NCBI GenBank assembly: GCA_902728285.1
Contig: CACVBU010000590.1
Location: forward strand, 1-64,000
Origin: Clytia hemisphaerica
Taxonomy: Eukaryota; Cnidaria; Hydrozoa; Leptothecata; Clytiidae
Reading direction: 5' to 3'
DNA length: 64,000 bases
Shown: positions 1-11,121 of the stretch, in pieces
How the letters are laid out: each line of letters starts with the position of its first letter
Position numbering within the stretch: position 1 is the stretch's first letter
Made by a program: the position numbers and the translations under genes
Notes under the pieces: generated by a model
Told to the model about the DNA's origin: nothing
Seen by the model: the letters and a program-made list of their open reading frames with translations, nothing else
The model's database searches: none

Positions 1-118
1 GGCTCGCGAGGCTGTCAATTAATTTTTTCTCCTGTTTTGTTACCCAGTCGAATTACGTAACTCTATATTGTCATCATAATTAGTGCGAGTTATTTTTGTA
101 GTTTTGGACTCTCTCACT

Positions 119-400
119 TACTCTCGGGTACAGGGGAGGGGGCTGCTAATTAATTTTAAAAAATTTTTCCACCCAGGACATTCTTATTCCAATCCCCCCC
201 CCGCTTATTGATTTTTGGGAAAATCTTTTTGAAAGTTCCCTCTTTTGCCCTAATTCTGCTGTATTAGCCTTCTTTTCGAAAATTTTCCACCCAGGACATT
301 TTTATTCCAACCCCCCCCCTCCTCCGCTTATTAAGTTTTGAGATTTTTCCAAACCCCCCCGCTTATTCCAAACCCCACGGCTATTAGGTACCCGAGAGTA
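119..400. mobile_element. Short TIR element with iterated CCCGCTTATTCC motif
   Basis: The ends form a 13-bp inverted repeat (TACTCTCGGGTAC at the left, GTACCCGAGAGTA at the right). The inside repeats a C-rich block, 'CCACCCAGGACATT.TTATTCCAA' followed by a C run and 'CGCTTATT', two to three times. It has no coding capacity. It looks like a non-autonomous DNA transposon, possibly with a TA target duplication. Superfamily not assigned. Confidence 0.6.
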
Positions 401-1226
401 TCAAATTATTCAAGTACATTAAAAATTGAGATCAGCAAAAGTGCAGGTGATGTGCTACACAAATGCAGGATGCTTGCCACTCTCTTGCTAACAGTGAATG
501 GCGCTGACTAACGCCCTCAAGAAGAAGAATCGGCATTTAGACTTTCAGAAGCAATATACCATGAAACAAAATTTAATATACATATTGCGAAGATAATTCT
601 GAATTGTAATAAAATCGACCTATACGTTTTGCATTCCAATTCACCCCTTCAATATTACCAAAGACATCCGTCAATTGTATGAACGAGTGACGTAAAAAGT
701 CTTGCGATGCAAATGATATGAAAAAAATAATATCCCCCTTGCTCGTTTTCTTACCTGCCTTTTGGACGTGACATTAGAGAGTAGCTCTTGCCATAGTCCG
801 TATAAAAAACCCCGGCCTTTTGTTTCTTTTCATTGAATGGGCCCTGTGTAGGAGCATACTTTTACACAGGGCTCATTTTTGAGACACAAATTGAGCCAAA
901 TATAAAAGTTGATAATGTCGACATTTTTGCTTAGATTGTCAATAATTTTGGATGAAATGGCAGAAATTGAAAGAATGCATTGACATTGCCCTAAATTTTG
1001 TTTAATGATATGAGAAATCACAACTTTCAATGACATTTCTCCATAATGCGAATTTGTAACATCTGTAAGTTTAAGGGCTCGGTAGCACATTACTAGCGGG
1101 ATCAGTATCATTGACAAATAATTTGATGGCTCGAGCCAGGGTCAAATCTACAGTGTTTTGAAAAAAATTCTAAGTCGCAAGTTTTTCTGAGCATTAAGCT
1201 ATACATTTAATCATTGTCTTTGACAG
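401..1226. other. Intron or upstream sequence of the kinesin gene, nothing recognised
   Basis: No exon of the kinesin motor domain could be found here in any frame, although the next exon starts inside the motor's last helix. This stretch is therefore best read as intron, with the motor exons upstream of the window. Confidence 0.4.
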
Positions 1227-4200
1227 CCCTTCGACCTTGAGTTACGAAGACACGTACAACACACTGAAGTATGCAAACCGAGCGAAGAATATCAAATCCA
1301 ATCTAACCTCCAATACCATAAATGTTGATTTTCATGTCACCCAATACGCAAAGATTGTTGAAGATCTCAAAAATCAGGTAATTTTCTTTCTGTCTTTAAT
1401 AGACGCTTTGAATAAATTTTTGAAATCTTTGCAGAACAATTTCGTCCTGTTGATTATTTGCAAAGTTTCTCATCATTTCCTTGGTCAAACTGTGACAAGA
1501 AGAACTTGAAGGAAAGTGTTATCAATTATTCAATATTTTATGTGCGAGTCGATGAGTTTTTTTTAAATAAATCAATATAATATTATATCGTAACACCATC
1601 ATATAATGTTATTATTTTTTCCAGGGTAGTTATTTACAATGCGAATCAGATTTTGTTTAGCAACTAAATCAATCAAAGCTAATTAACTGATTGGTATTGA
1701 ATAACACGCCCAATTGACGATTCAAAGTCGACTCGACTTCAAAAGTTTACCATTTTGACCAAGCAAATAAAAACAAAAAGATAGACAAAAATTTAAGTTT
1801 ATTCACTTCAAGTGGTCACTCTTTTTGCTACAATTTTGCAAATGGACTTTGTGGATCTTGATAAATCGAATATTTCGAGGCATTTAAGGTTCTTCTTCAG
1901 GCACATTAAAGTATCTTTAGGCTGACAGCACTGACAGCTTCCTTCTGCCTCAACAATCACGTTCGTTTTATCAATTTTGAAGGTGGGAATCGTTGATGTC
2001 ACCTAAATTTCTATCCCATTAAAGTACTGTCATTAGGCTGGGCCTATCTGCGAAATTCAAAAATTTCGCACTATTGGGTGGTAATATTTTCACGATTTTG
2101 TATCTTTAAACTGTCAAAGCATGCATATTGGTAGTTGAAATACACATTATTTGCGCTTTTTTGATGCAAGTAACCATTCAAAAAGTATTTATTTGACATA
2201 TTTTGAGTTTTGATTAAAAATATTTCGCGGATGAGGCCCTTCCAAATTTCCATTGGGATTTAATTTCGCGGATTTTCGCGGATGACACCCAATCCACGAA
2301 ATCCGCGAAATTCAATCCCTGCGAAAGTTTATCCCATTAAAGTATTTCGTCCATTCCGAGAAATTTTCAACCGCGAATGGAGATCTACACTCGATTAAAC
2401 CGCCTCTATGGGTGCTATAAAATAGTGTATGGGTCGCAGCGCTCCTAGGTCTCTACTGGCGGTATGCAGTCAAAAATGAGAGTGACGTACAAACCCCTTG
2501 TTCTGGAATGACCGTTTTTTGTTTTTCTAGATTGCTCTCCTGCAAAAGAAACTGGAAGAAAATAAGACATCAGAATATCTTCATTGTGAAGACGAAAAGA
2601 AGAAGAACAAAAGTGTTGAAGTAGAAGAAGAATTGCTAAAGTAATTTCAATTGTTATCAAAATATTTTTCCTTTGCTGACTGATGGATTTCCATACCTCA
2701 TCCGGATTTAAATAAAAAGAGTCTCAAAGTTTAGCAAAATTCGTTAAAATATCGAAAATATAGATTTATTTGTTGAACGAGGTCCATTTTCCGTCTTGGA
2801 GGTAACACTGTTCTTCTACTTGTTTTGTCTTTCGTTGCACGATCGATTCCTCTTGTTTTATTTATCTTTTATATTTGAGTGAGATTTTGTACGGGAAATA
2901 AATCCTTAGGGAATACAGTGTATTAAACAGTTTATTTGGCACATTAGCGCTGTGTTTCGCCTTCTATTTGAGTATTTCTATTTAAACTCGTAGGTTTAGT
3001 GAAGAATTGCGAGAGTTATTTCAAGAGCAAAAGACGTTTGTCAAACAACTGATTGATGTTGAAGCCACAGACAAAGAATTGACAATCAAACTCAAACATA
3101 AGGTAGGTTCTAATGAATCATGGTCACCCTCCTGGAGAAGAGGGAGGAGGATATTAGTGAGGTTTTAGGATATTTAGGAAAAGTGTTTAGAAATATTTAA
3201 GGAATGAGCCATTCCAGGTAATAGTTTTATGTTGAGGAAGTCATTTTGAGCAGACCAGCCTCTGTGGATTTTTTGCCGAAACTGTAAATAGTTTAAAAAT
3301 AGTTTTTAACGAATATTTCAGTCACCCCTTGATTCTGGCTGAAATTTCACAAAACTGAACATTGGCTAGAACGAAGAACTCTAACGACATTTGAATTGTC
3401 ACTAGAACATTACCGTACCATTTCTAAAATTCAGCCGTCCATCTCATTTTTTGTTGTATTTTACCAGGAGAGAAGTTTTAAACGGCTGGAGATCATCAAA
3501 ACGCTTAGTGGACAATCCTTAGAACCGGTAAGTAAATCTCTGATTACTTGTTGACCCTTTCCCTACAGTCAAAAATAAATATTTTTCATGCGGCCCCTTG
3601 CATCAAAAATACAAGCAGGGTTCAGACAGACCCTGGAAAACCTGGAAAACCTGGAAATATGATAAATTTTCAGAAAAATCAGGGAAACTCAGGGAAACCC
3701 AGGGAAAAAGAATTTTTTTCCCAGTCTGCTCATGGAAACTCAGGGAATTTTATTTTTTGAAGAATGAATTTAAAAAAGTTTTTTCTTAGATTCATTTAGA
3801 TTTTTGCTAACAACAAAACTTTAATTTTTACCTTAGGTTTACCATTTGATTTGAGTGCCTTTTGTTTAAAGATACATCTCTTTTGACTCTGCTCAGTTTT
3901 TATGGTTTGCTTGATACTCAGGGAAAAAATAGCTAAAATGAGGAATTTCTCAGGGAAAAAACCTTTGAAAATTGATTAAAATTCAGGGAAACTCAGGGAA
4001 TTTTATTTTCGAAGGTCTGTCTGAACCCTGACAAGTCAAAATATACATCCCCTGGGCATGTCAAAAATTTCCGCACTAACGAATGCACAGTACTTTGGCA
4101 CGGCTAGCACGGCATAGGAGGTTTTAGATCACGTCGAACTTATCAGAGGAAGAAATTTGTAATTTTAATTTCATTGACTTTTAACGAGCGTTGCACTCCT

Positions 4201-7200
4201 TCGCATGTTTCCGACGTACTTGCTCTATTGTCTTAAATCCTCCGCTTCACGGAAAGGATTTAAATAAATTCAAAAATTTGGAGAGAAAAATATTTTCGTG
4301 ATACCATTAAATGTGTCTGTTATCGAAATATTTTTTGGGGAGGTCATTTGTGAGCAAATGAAATATAATTCAAAGCCTTATTATACCTTTATTTCATCAG
4401 GCTTGTCAAAAACTAGAGACTCTTCGCAATCAAACACTCTTCAAACAATCACAACTAGCTGAGCAATCAAATCGGCTGAAAGCTTCATTAAACACAAACA
4501 ATGAACAAATACAAAGCTTGCAACACGTGATCGATGAATGGGCCAATCAGAGAACAGACGGCATTCGAAACCGTGTTAATTTCATGTACGAATCACTAAC
4601 AACGGACGTCAATAGTATGTCATTCAGTACGAAATATAAACACGCAAAACGACATTTGACACTTCAAGATAATGATCAGAAGAATAATGAAAAGTAGGTC
4701 TTCATTCACTTTATCCTGATATTTCTTTTTGCGCTATAGCATTGAAGCAATGAAAAGTAGGTCCTCGTCACTGAACTTTCTATACCCTGGACCAAGCTAT
4801 ACCCGCCATCTTTGATCGAAGTTTTTTTTGGAATTGGTACTTGAAAAGAAGCCATTGCAATGTTAAAAATTAATGTCTAACGGCGCTACATCATCGAAAG
4901 TGTTCGAGGAAAAGTAGATCTAGCACCCTCAATGCATTTTCACCGCTATTGAGTAGTGCTACCATTAGGGTACCACTTTCAAAAAAAACTCCGATCAAAG
5001 ATTTTGCTTGGCCAGGTCAGTGGTCCGCGTTCACTTTCTCCTGATATTTCTTTTTGCACAAGAGTATGTAGCATTGAATTCAAATCTTTCCCAGGCAGGA
5101 AAAAGTGAAACCTTATCTTCCAATCCAATAGAATCGATTTTAGCCCCTTTGAATTAAAATCTTTCCCAGGCAGGAAAAAGTGAAACCTTATCTTCCAATC
5201 CAATAGAATCGCTTTTAGCCCCTTTGAATTAAAATCTTTCCCAGGCAGGAAAAAGTGAAACCTTATCTTCCAATCCAATAGAATCGCTTTTAGCCCCTTT
5301 GAATTCAAATCTTTCCCAGGCAGGAAAAAGTGAAACCTTATCTTCCAATCCAATAGAATCGCTTTTAGCCCCTTTGAATTCAAATCTTTCCCATGCAGGA
5401 AAAAGTGAAACCTTATCTTCCAATCCAATAGAATCGCTTTTAGCCCCTTTGAATTCAAATCTTTCCCAGGCAGGAAAAAGTGAAACCTTATCTTCCAATC
5501 CAATAGAATCGCTTTTAGCCCCTTTGAATTCAAATCTTTCCCAGGCAGGAAAAAGTGAAACCTTATCTTCCAATCCAATAGAATCGCTTTTAGCCCCTCT
5601 GAATTAAAATTTTTCCCAGGCAGGAAAAAGTGAAACCTGATCATCCAATCCAATAGAATCGATTTTAGCCCCTTTGAATTCAAATCTTTCCCAGGCAGGA
5701 AAAAGTGAAACCTTATATTCCAATCCAATAGAATCGCTTTTAGCCCCTTTGAATTCAAATCTTTCCCAGGCAGGAAAAAGTGAAACCTTATCTTCCAATC
5801 CAATAGAATCGCTTTTAGCCCCTTTGAATTCAAATCTTTCCCAGGCAGGAAAAAAGTGAAACCTTATATTTCCAATCCAATAGAATCGCTTTTAGCCCCT
5901 TTGAATTCAAATCTTTCCCAGGCAGGAAAAAGTGAAACCTTATCTTCCAATCCAATAGAATCGCTTTTAGCCCCTTTGAATTTAAATCTTTCCCAGGCTA
6001 GAAAAAGTGAAACCTTAAAATGCAAATGGCTTATATTCCCATCCAATAGAACCACTTTTACCCCTTCAGTGCTTCAGCGCAACTCCAATTAATAGATTTT
6101 GATGGACAATTTCGAACTTAGCTTCATACAGTACAGTTGTCAACAGTCTAAATTAAAGTTTTGAATTGTTTGATTTCTTACTTTTTATCTCCGAACAAAA
6201 ATGCTTCTTTTGGTCGAATAGCTCTGGTCACGGAAACACGTTTTTCTTTTTTTGTCAATTTCAACAAGCTCTCGAAAGTCGTGCTTGTATTTGATGATCG
6301 ATTCTCGAAAGGCAGAAAGATCACTTTGAGAGAAATAAGTTGTTATTGACGGTTAGTTTAACATTTCTATTTCAGACTGATCTCCCAACTTTTGGAGATA
6401 ATCACTGCGCAGCAAAACAAAATTAACGGCAACCAATCAGGGACACCTGCTCGTCGACAATTAACCAATCAAATTGAAGAATTACCGAATTCCTTATTGT
6501 TCGACGGCCCTAAAATCACGTGGGCCGACCAGACATTAGTAACAGATACAGAAAACCAGGATCCACAAAATATGGTAGACAGTAACGTGAATTTTTACTT
6601 GGACTTCAAATCGTGTACGCCTTTGAAAACACCATCACGCAAGCCGTCCGTGCTTCGACGAATCATACAACAATCACGTGGACACGATAATGACACCACT
6701 CTTAACACTACATTAAATACAGGGCCGGTTCGTGGCTTTAAGCAACCTTCTATCACTATAAACGAACCGAACAAACCTTCTGATAACGTTAATGAGACGT
6801 TTTCGATTTCATCTTTACCCTTGAATTCAACTTACATCCGTGATACAGAAATTATCCAACGACGATGAAGAGCGAAGAAAGACTTTCATACTCTCCACCC
6901 CGCATGCTAAAACTCAACGACCGCACTCCCTTGTAGAGTATCCAGAACACACCATCGCCCGAGGAAAATGGCGAGTACGCTAAAAGTTATATCCCTGTAC
7001 GACCGCCTTTGAAAGAAAAAGATAAAAATACTGTCAAAAATGGGATGACATCATTCTTCAAATCTCCGCGTATGCGATCTTTCACTGAAGGAAATGGAAC
7101 GAAGCTTAAGAAACAAGACCGCACTTTTACTGTTCCGAAATTCAACAAAAAACGTCACGCCGACATCGGAATGCCGGTACGCTCTACCAGTACGTTGAGT

Positions 7201-7335
7201 CTGCATAAAGAAAATGTCAAGCCGAAAAATAAATCAAGAACTTTGAGACCGTCACAAAGTCTTATTTCGTTGAACTCTGCTTCTCAAACTAGCATGAAAT
7301 CATCTAAACAAAACAAAGGAAGATTTAGATTTTAG
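1227..7335 (+). CDS. KIF18A: Kinesin-8 (KIF18-like) motor protein, 3' part, six exons
   Basis: Plus-end-directed mitotic kinesin that controls kinetochore microtubule length (family knowledge). Exons read by eye: 1227-1377, 2531-2640, 2994-3102, 3468-3527, 4401-4693 and 6376 onward; each internal junction has AG/GT and keeps phase. The first exon encodes the end of the motor domain and neck, including [19 protein letters not shown] and then [13 protein letters not shown], which is diagnostic of kinesin-8. The middle exons are Lys/Glu-rich coiled coil. The last exon carries the KIF18-type ITWADQT motif and a basic Ser/Thr-rich tail. In the last exon the first frame stops at 6868; a second frame (6849-6980) and then a third frame (about 6937-7335, ending KGRFRF) continue tail-like protein, so two single-base frameshifts or assembly indels are likely. 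The motor exons lie outside the window. KIF18A versus KIF18B is not resolved. Confidence 0.85.
2011..2345. repeat. CGCGAAAT-rich repeat block flanked by a 15-bp direct repeat
   Basis: TATCCCATTAAAGTA occurs at about 2012 and again at about 2331. Between the copies the motif TTTCGCGGA / TCCGCGAAA recurs several times. It lies in kinesin intron 1. It could be an insertion with a long target duplication or a degenerate relative of the TTTCGCGA element at 8491-8957. Confidence 0.35.
3616..4030. mobile_element. hAT-like non-autonomous TIR element with CTCAGGGAAA repeats
   Basis: A 17-bp inverted terminal repeat starts CAGGGTTCAGACAGACC and ends with its complement. ACAAG lies immediately outside both ends, a 5-bp target duplication. 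The inside carries many copies of CTGGAAAA and CTCAGGGAAA. CAGGG...CCCTG termini resemble hAT elements. It sits in kinesin intron 4. Confidence 0.75.
5078..6020. repeat. 75-bp tandem repeat, about 12 copies
   Basis: The unit runs from CCTTTGAATTCAAATC through a TTTCCCAGGCAGGAAAAAG segment to AGAATCGCTTTTAGCC. Period is 75 bp (for example 5221 to 5296), near-identical over most copies and degenerating at both ends. Because 75 is a multiple of three, frames stay open through the array on both strands, producing long spurious reading frames. It lies in the last intron of the kinesin gene. A diverged piece of the unit appears near 57050. Confidence 0.9.
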
Positions 7336-8490
7336 TTTTTATTGCTGGAAAAGTTTCACAAGCAAAGCCTCTTCATTGAAAGAATTAAATTTAGGAGTGT
7401 TTTATTAAATACTGTAGAGTCAATAGCGCTTCTACCTTTTTTCTGACAGCATTTTTTGCCTCATACCAAAGTCAAAGTGACTGTTTAAAATTCAATGGTC
7501 GAATTCTGCTGTCAGGACAATTTTAGAGACTGATTATAGCTGAGCACTGTTCTGTAGAATTTTGATTTTAAAGGGATGAAACAAGAACAATAGCTAGTAA
7601 GTTTTTTTAATTGTAATTTTTCTTATTTGTGCACACAACTTGAATTTGTATATAATTTTACCTATTTTTTCATATTTAAATTCTGCCAGTTGATATTTAT
7701 AATTTGAACGACGCTTCAGCTGGTAAATAGTAAGTTGTAAATTTCTTTGAATATCTCAAAGAACTTGATTTTCACTTTATTTGTACGAAACTACTATTCT
7801 CAAAACTGTATAAGTAAAAACAATATGACTGGATGATAATGTAATATCCCCGTAATATCACTTTTCTCCAGTATTTAAATAGATATTTAATTATGGAGAC
7901 AAAAGTTTCAAAACTTTCAAACGAATTTTTCTTTAAAAGTATGTTGAATAGGGTTAAAGCGTACCCTGCCCTTTCTTCCTTTCGAAATTTTGAATAATGT
8001 TGGTCGTGATAATCGAGAAAAAAGGGAAATTCCCACGACAATCTTATGGCCACAAACGTTTTGGAAGCGCTCTGACTTTGGGTTGGAAGAGTAGACTTTG
8101 AAATCTGAGTAGGTTTAAAGCTAGACTTTCCCCTCCCGCCCGAACTTTAAATTTCGAAAAATGAGGAATTAACCCAAATTCTCAATGAATTTCGAGGATT
8201 ATACATAAGTTTGTTTGTTTCTATTCTTATAAAACAAGCCTTTCTCGTTTCGACCATATGCGAGGGAGTGTAAGCTCCAAATTCAAACCACCATAAAAAT
8301 CCATGAAAGAACGAAGAATAAACGAGGTTCTAGGTCACCTGGGTCTACCCCTAAGAGGGCTCTCAACTCCGCAACCCTGACGCTATGTATGGTAATGATT
8401 CAATACCCCCTAAGATATAAGGTTAAAGAACGAGAAAACCGACAATTATTGACGACATATTTAGCCATCCCAATCCCCGATCTTGTTACC
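7336..8490. other. Kinesin 3' flank, no gene seen
   Basis: AT-rich sequence after the last kinesin tail codon. It probably holds the 3' UTR (ATTAAA-type motifs near 7384 and 7403). No conserved coding exon or clear repeat is visible. Confidence 0.4.
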
Positions 8491-8957
8491 TTAAGGGCAG
8501 AAAGTTTTGCGAGACCGAAAAGTCGCGAAATTTCGCGGATTAAAGTTTCGCGATTTTTACTTTTTGTAGAAAATTTACGGAAGAAACTTTCGCGGTTTTT
8601 TGTGAATGTTCAATTTTAGTAGCAATAACTTTCGCGAGTGGCTAGGGAAAGTGAATAAAAGATTATTTCAAATCTCATTTTTTTCTTCAATCGAAAGAGT
8701 CGAGGAAAGAGTGATATGCTAATAAATGAAAAATAAACTATTTGCACTTCTTCCTCCCATTCCGCGAATCCTAGTCAGTGCGATGATATCGACTCTCCTC
8801 GGCTTTTAAAACTTGGAAAAAACTTTCGCGATTTTTAGGAAAATTTGATTTTTCGCGAAATTAACTTTCGCGAATTTCTTGTTTAATTTCTTACCTGGCA
8901 GAAACTTTCGCGAAATAATGCCAAAAACGCGAAAAACGCGAAAAATTCTGCCCTTAA
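8491..8957. mobile_element. TTAA-flanked TIR element with iterated TTTCGCG motif
   Basis: Ends are TTAAGGGCAGAA and TTCTGCCCTTAA, consistent with a TTAA target duplication around GGGCAGAA...TTCTGCCC. Inside, TTTCGCG or CGCGAAA occurs about ten or more times on both strands. No open reading frame. A TTAA target is typical of piggyBac and Kolobok superfamilies (known); family membership is inference. Confidence 0.7.
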
Positions 8958-9835
8958 AGTAGTGAGTACCACTAACTGTTCAAAGAACAACGCATGATGT
9001 GCATGATATGGGCTGAAATTGGAGCATCCACTACATGATGTTAACCCCTTCTTTTAATGCAATGTTTGTCTTGAGGTCCAAGGATAACGAATAAACAGCA
9101 ACTAATCGTACCCTAGCCGAATCTAAAGAGCAAACTTTCAGACTTTTAAGGAATAATCGACAATGACCATTTATTTTCTTGGTTTGATGATAAAAACAGA
9201 TAAAATCTATTCTATCACTATTTGTTAGTATTTGTCATCTTAAAATGTTTATTTTGTTTTGTTTAGATACAAACATTATTTTGATTAGTAATAAGAAAAT
9301 GAAACAATAGCAATATGTTCATGAAGAAAACCATAAATACATGATATAAAATCAAGTCGAAATGTTATGAAACATTTTCATGCATAATTTTCTTTTTACC
9401 TATTCCAAAAGGTACACCCAAATTCTAGCTATCATGCCCAAGTGAGGTCCAAAGTGGAGCAGAGAAAGTTTTTTTCTACAAAAAGTAATAGCCGTTAAAT
9501 TGCCAGGTTAAATTGGTTGAATCCTAGGCTAAAGACAAGATATAATGGCTATAATGGCCAGGATAATTGAAAATTCCCCAAAACATACGTGATTGTAAAC
9601 GTTTTATACTTGGGAGAGGCTTTTCCTTGAAATCCTAATAAGTTTTAAAATGAATTCAATCTAATTTCTTGGTTGGTAAATGGAAGGGAAAGTCACTGTT
9701 TTTCTACCAAATCTCTGTGAATCCTGCCGCTCAAAACGAAAGCGAAAGTAGTTAGTTCGTTCTAATAAACCAGACCAGATTTCAAGATTTTTCTCAAAAT
9801 TACTGACTTTAAAAAAAAACAAGACAAAAATACTA

Positions 9836-9935
9836 CGACATCGAGAAACGAAGGCTCCAAAAACGGCGACATCGAAAAATGGAGGCTCCAAAAACGACGG
9901 CATCGAGAAACGGAGGCTCTAAAAACGGCGACGTC
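9836..9935. repeat. 30-bp tandem repeat, about 3 copies
   Basis: Three adjacent copies of a unit of the form ACATCGAGAAACG followed by AGGCTCCAAAAACGGCG, each with a few substitutions. Confidence 0.6.
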
Positions 9936-9957
9936 GTCTTTCCGAGAATTATGAATA

Positions 9958-10694
9958 GTCGCGCGGCTGAGGTCGAAAAACGTTTCATTTCGTGATACAT
10001 ATTTTAGATTCCAAAAAAAACAACGGAAACTCGCGAATTAGTATGTGTAGATTACAAAATCAAAAAGTTTCCACGATATTATCGTGCAAGTAACGAGTAA
10101 TTGGCGATTTTTTGCGTTTCCAGGCAAAATTGCAAGGCCTGGAAGGGGCCTGGAAATTCATGATTTTTGGGGGGTCTTCAAATTAAAAAAAGACCTACAC
10201 CACATGATAGAGCTCTTCAAACTGAGCAAAAAAGTGTATTACACCAAAGTCCCAACTTCTCTAGATCAAAAGTTATGGGCCTATTTGTGGTAAAAAACTG
10301 ATGGAAAACAGGGAATTTCCCCACAATCTGCATTAATTTATGCAAAATTAAACACCTTTTTGACCACAAATAGGCCCATAACTTTTGATCTAGAGAAGTT
10401 GGGACTTTGGTGTAATACACTTTTTTGCTCAGTTTGAAGAGCTCTATCATGTGATATAGGTCTTTTTTTAATTTGAAGACCCCCCAAAAATCATGAATTT
10501 CCAAGCCTTGCAATTTTGCCTGGAAACGCAAAAAATCGCCATTTACTCGTTACTTGCACGATAATATCGTGGAAACTTTTTGATTTTGGAATCTACATAT
10601 ACTAATTCGAGAGTTTCCATCGAAAAAAGTGGAATCTAAGAGGTGTATCACGAAAATCATTTTCTAGCCACTTTTTTCGACCTCAGCCGCGCGA
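9958..10694. mobile_element. Foldback element with long inverted arms
   Basis: The outer ends read GTCGCGCGGCTGAGGTCG and its complement, flanked by TA on each side. The inverted arms include matching blocks such as CACGATATTATCGTGCAAG and the GATCTAGAGAAGTTGGGA segment and extend for roughly 300 bp, leaving a short central spacer near 10300-10350. The similar 69- and 104-residue reading frames on opposite strands are the same arm read twice. No transposase. Confidence 0.85.
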
Positions 10695-11010
10695 CTAGAA
10701 CCCGATGACCCCTGATACGGGGGAGAGGGATGCTGCTCTCGCAAAAGGGCGGAAGGAGGAGGGAGGGTGAATCGCGCCCATTTTGTAGAAAAAGAGAATG
10801 GGTTCTAAGTTTGTGCTGCTAACGACAAATTACTCATTCAGTTATTTTTGCTGATGGTTGTTCGTTTTTCTGACTTTATCATCATGAAAGGGAAATTTGA
10901 TATGACGCGTCATCAATCCCCATTCCTTCGAATGGTAAAATCGGCGTATCAAACCATTCATACATTTCGAAGCGAAGTTGTATCACTTTTAGATTATAGG
11001 GGGAGGCAAG

Positions 11011-11022
11011 ATGGCCGCCTGA
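11011..11022 (+). promoter_or_regulatory. Possible three-codon upstream ORF before ADAM10
   Basis: ATG GCC GCC TGA lies 100 nt before the ADAM10 start codon, in AAGATGGCC context. If this part is transcribed it would be a minimal uORF. The same sequence resembles a YY1-type AAGATGGC promoter motif, so it may instead be a promoter element. Confidence 0.3.
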
Positions 11023-11121
11023 AAATCAGTGACTCAAGAAAACAGGAAAAGATTTACCCTAACGTTGCTTGGTCATTTTTATACATACTGGTCAAATTTT
11101 TGTTGAAAATAAACATTCAAA

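Noticed and set aside
4979-5833. 284-residue minus-strand frame of 25-residue repeats, and parallel plus-strand frames
   Set aside because: Produced by the 75-bp tandem repeat, whose length is a multiple of three; several frames on both strands are open at once and it lies in an intron.
10084-10531. Similar 69- and 104-residue proteins on opposite strands
   Set aside because: The two arms of one foldback element read in mirrored frames.
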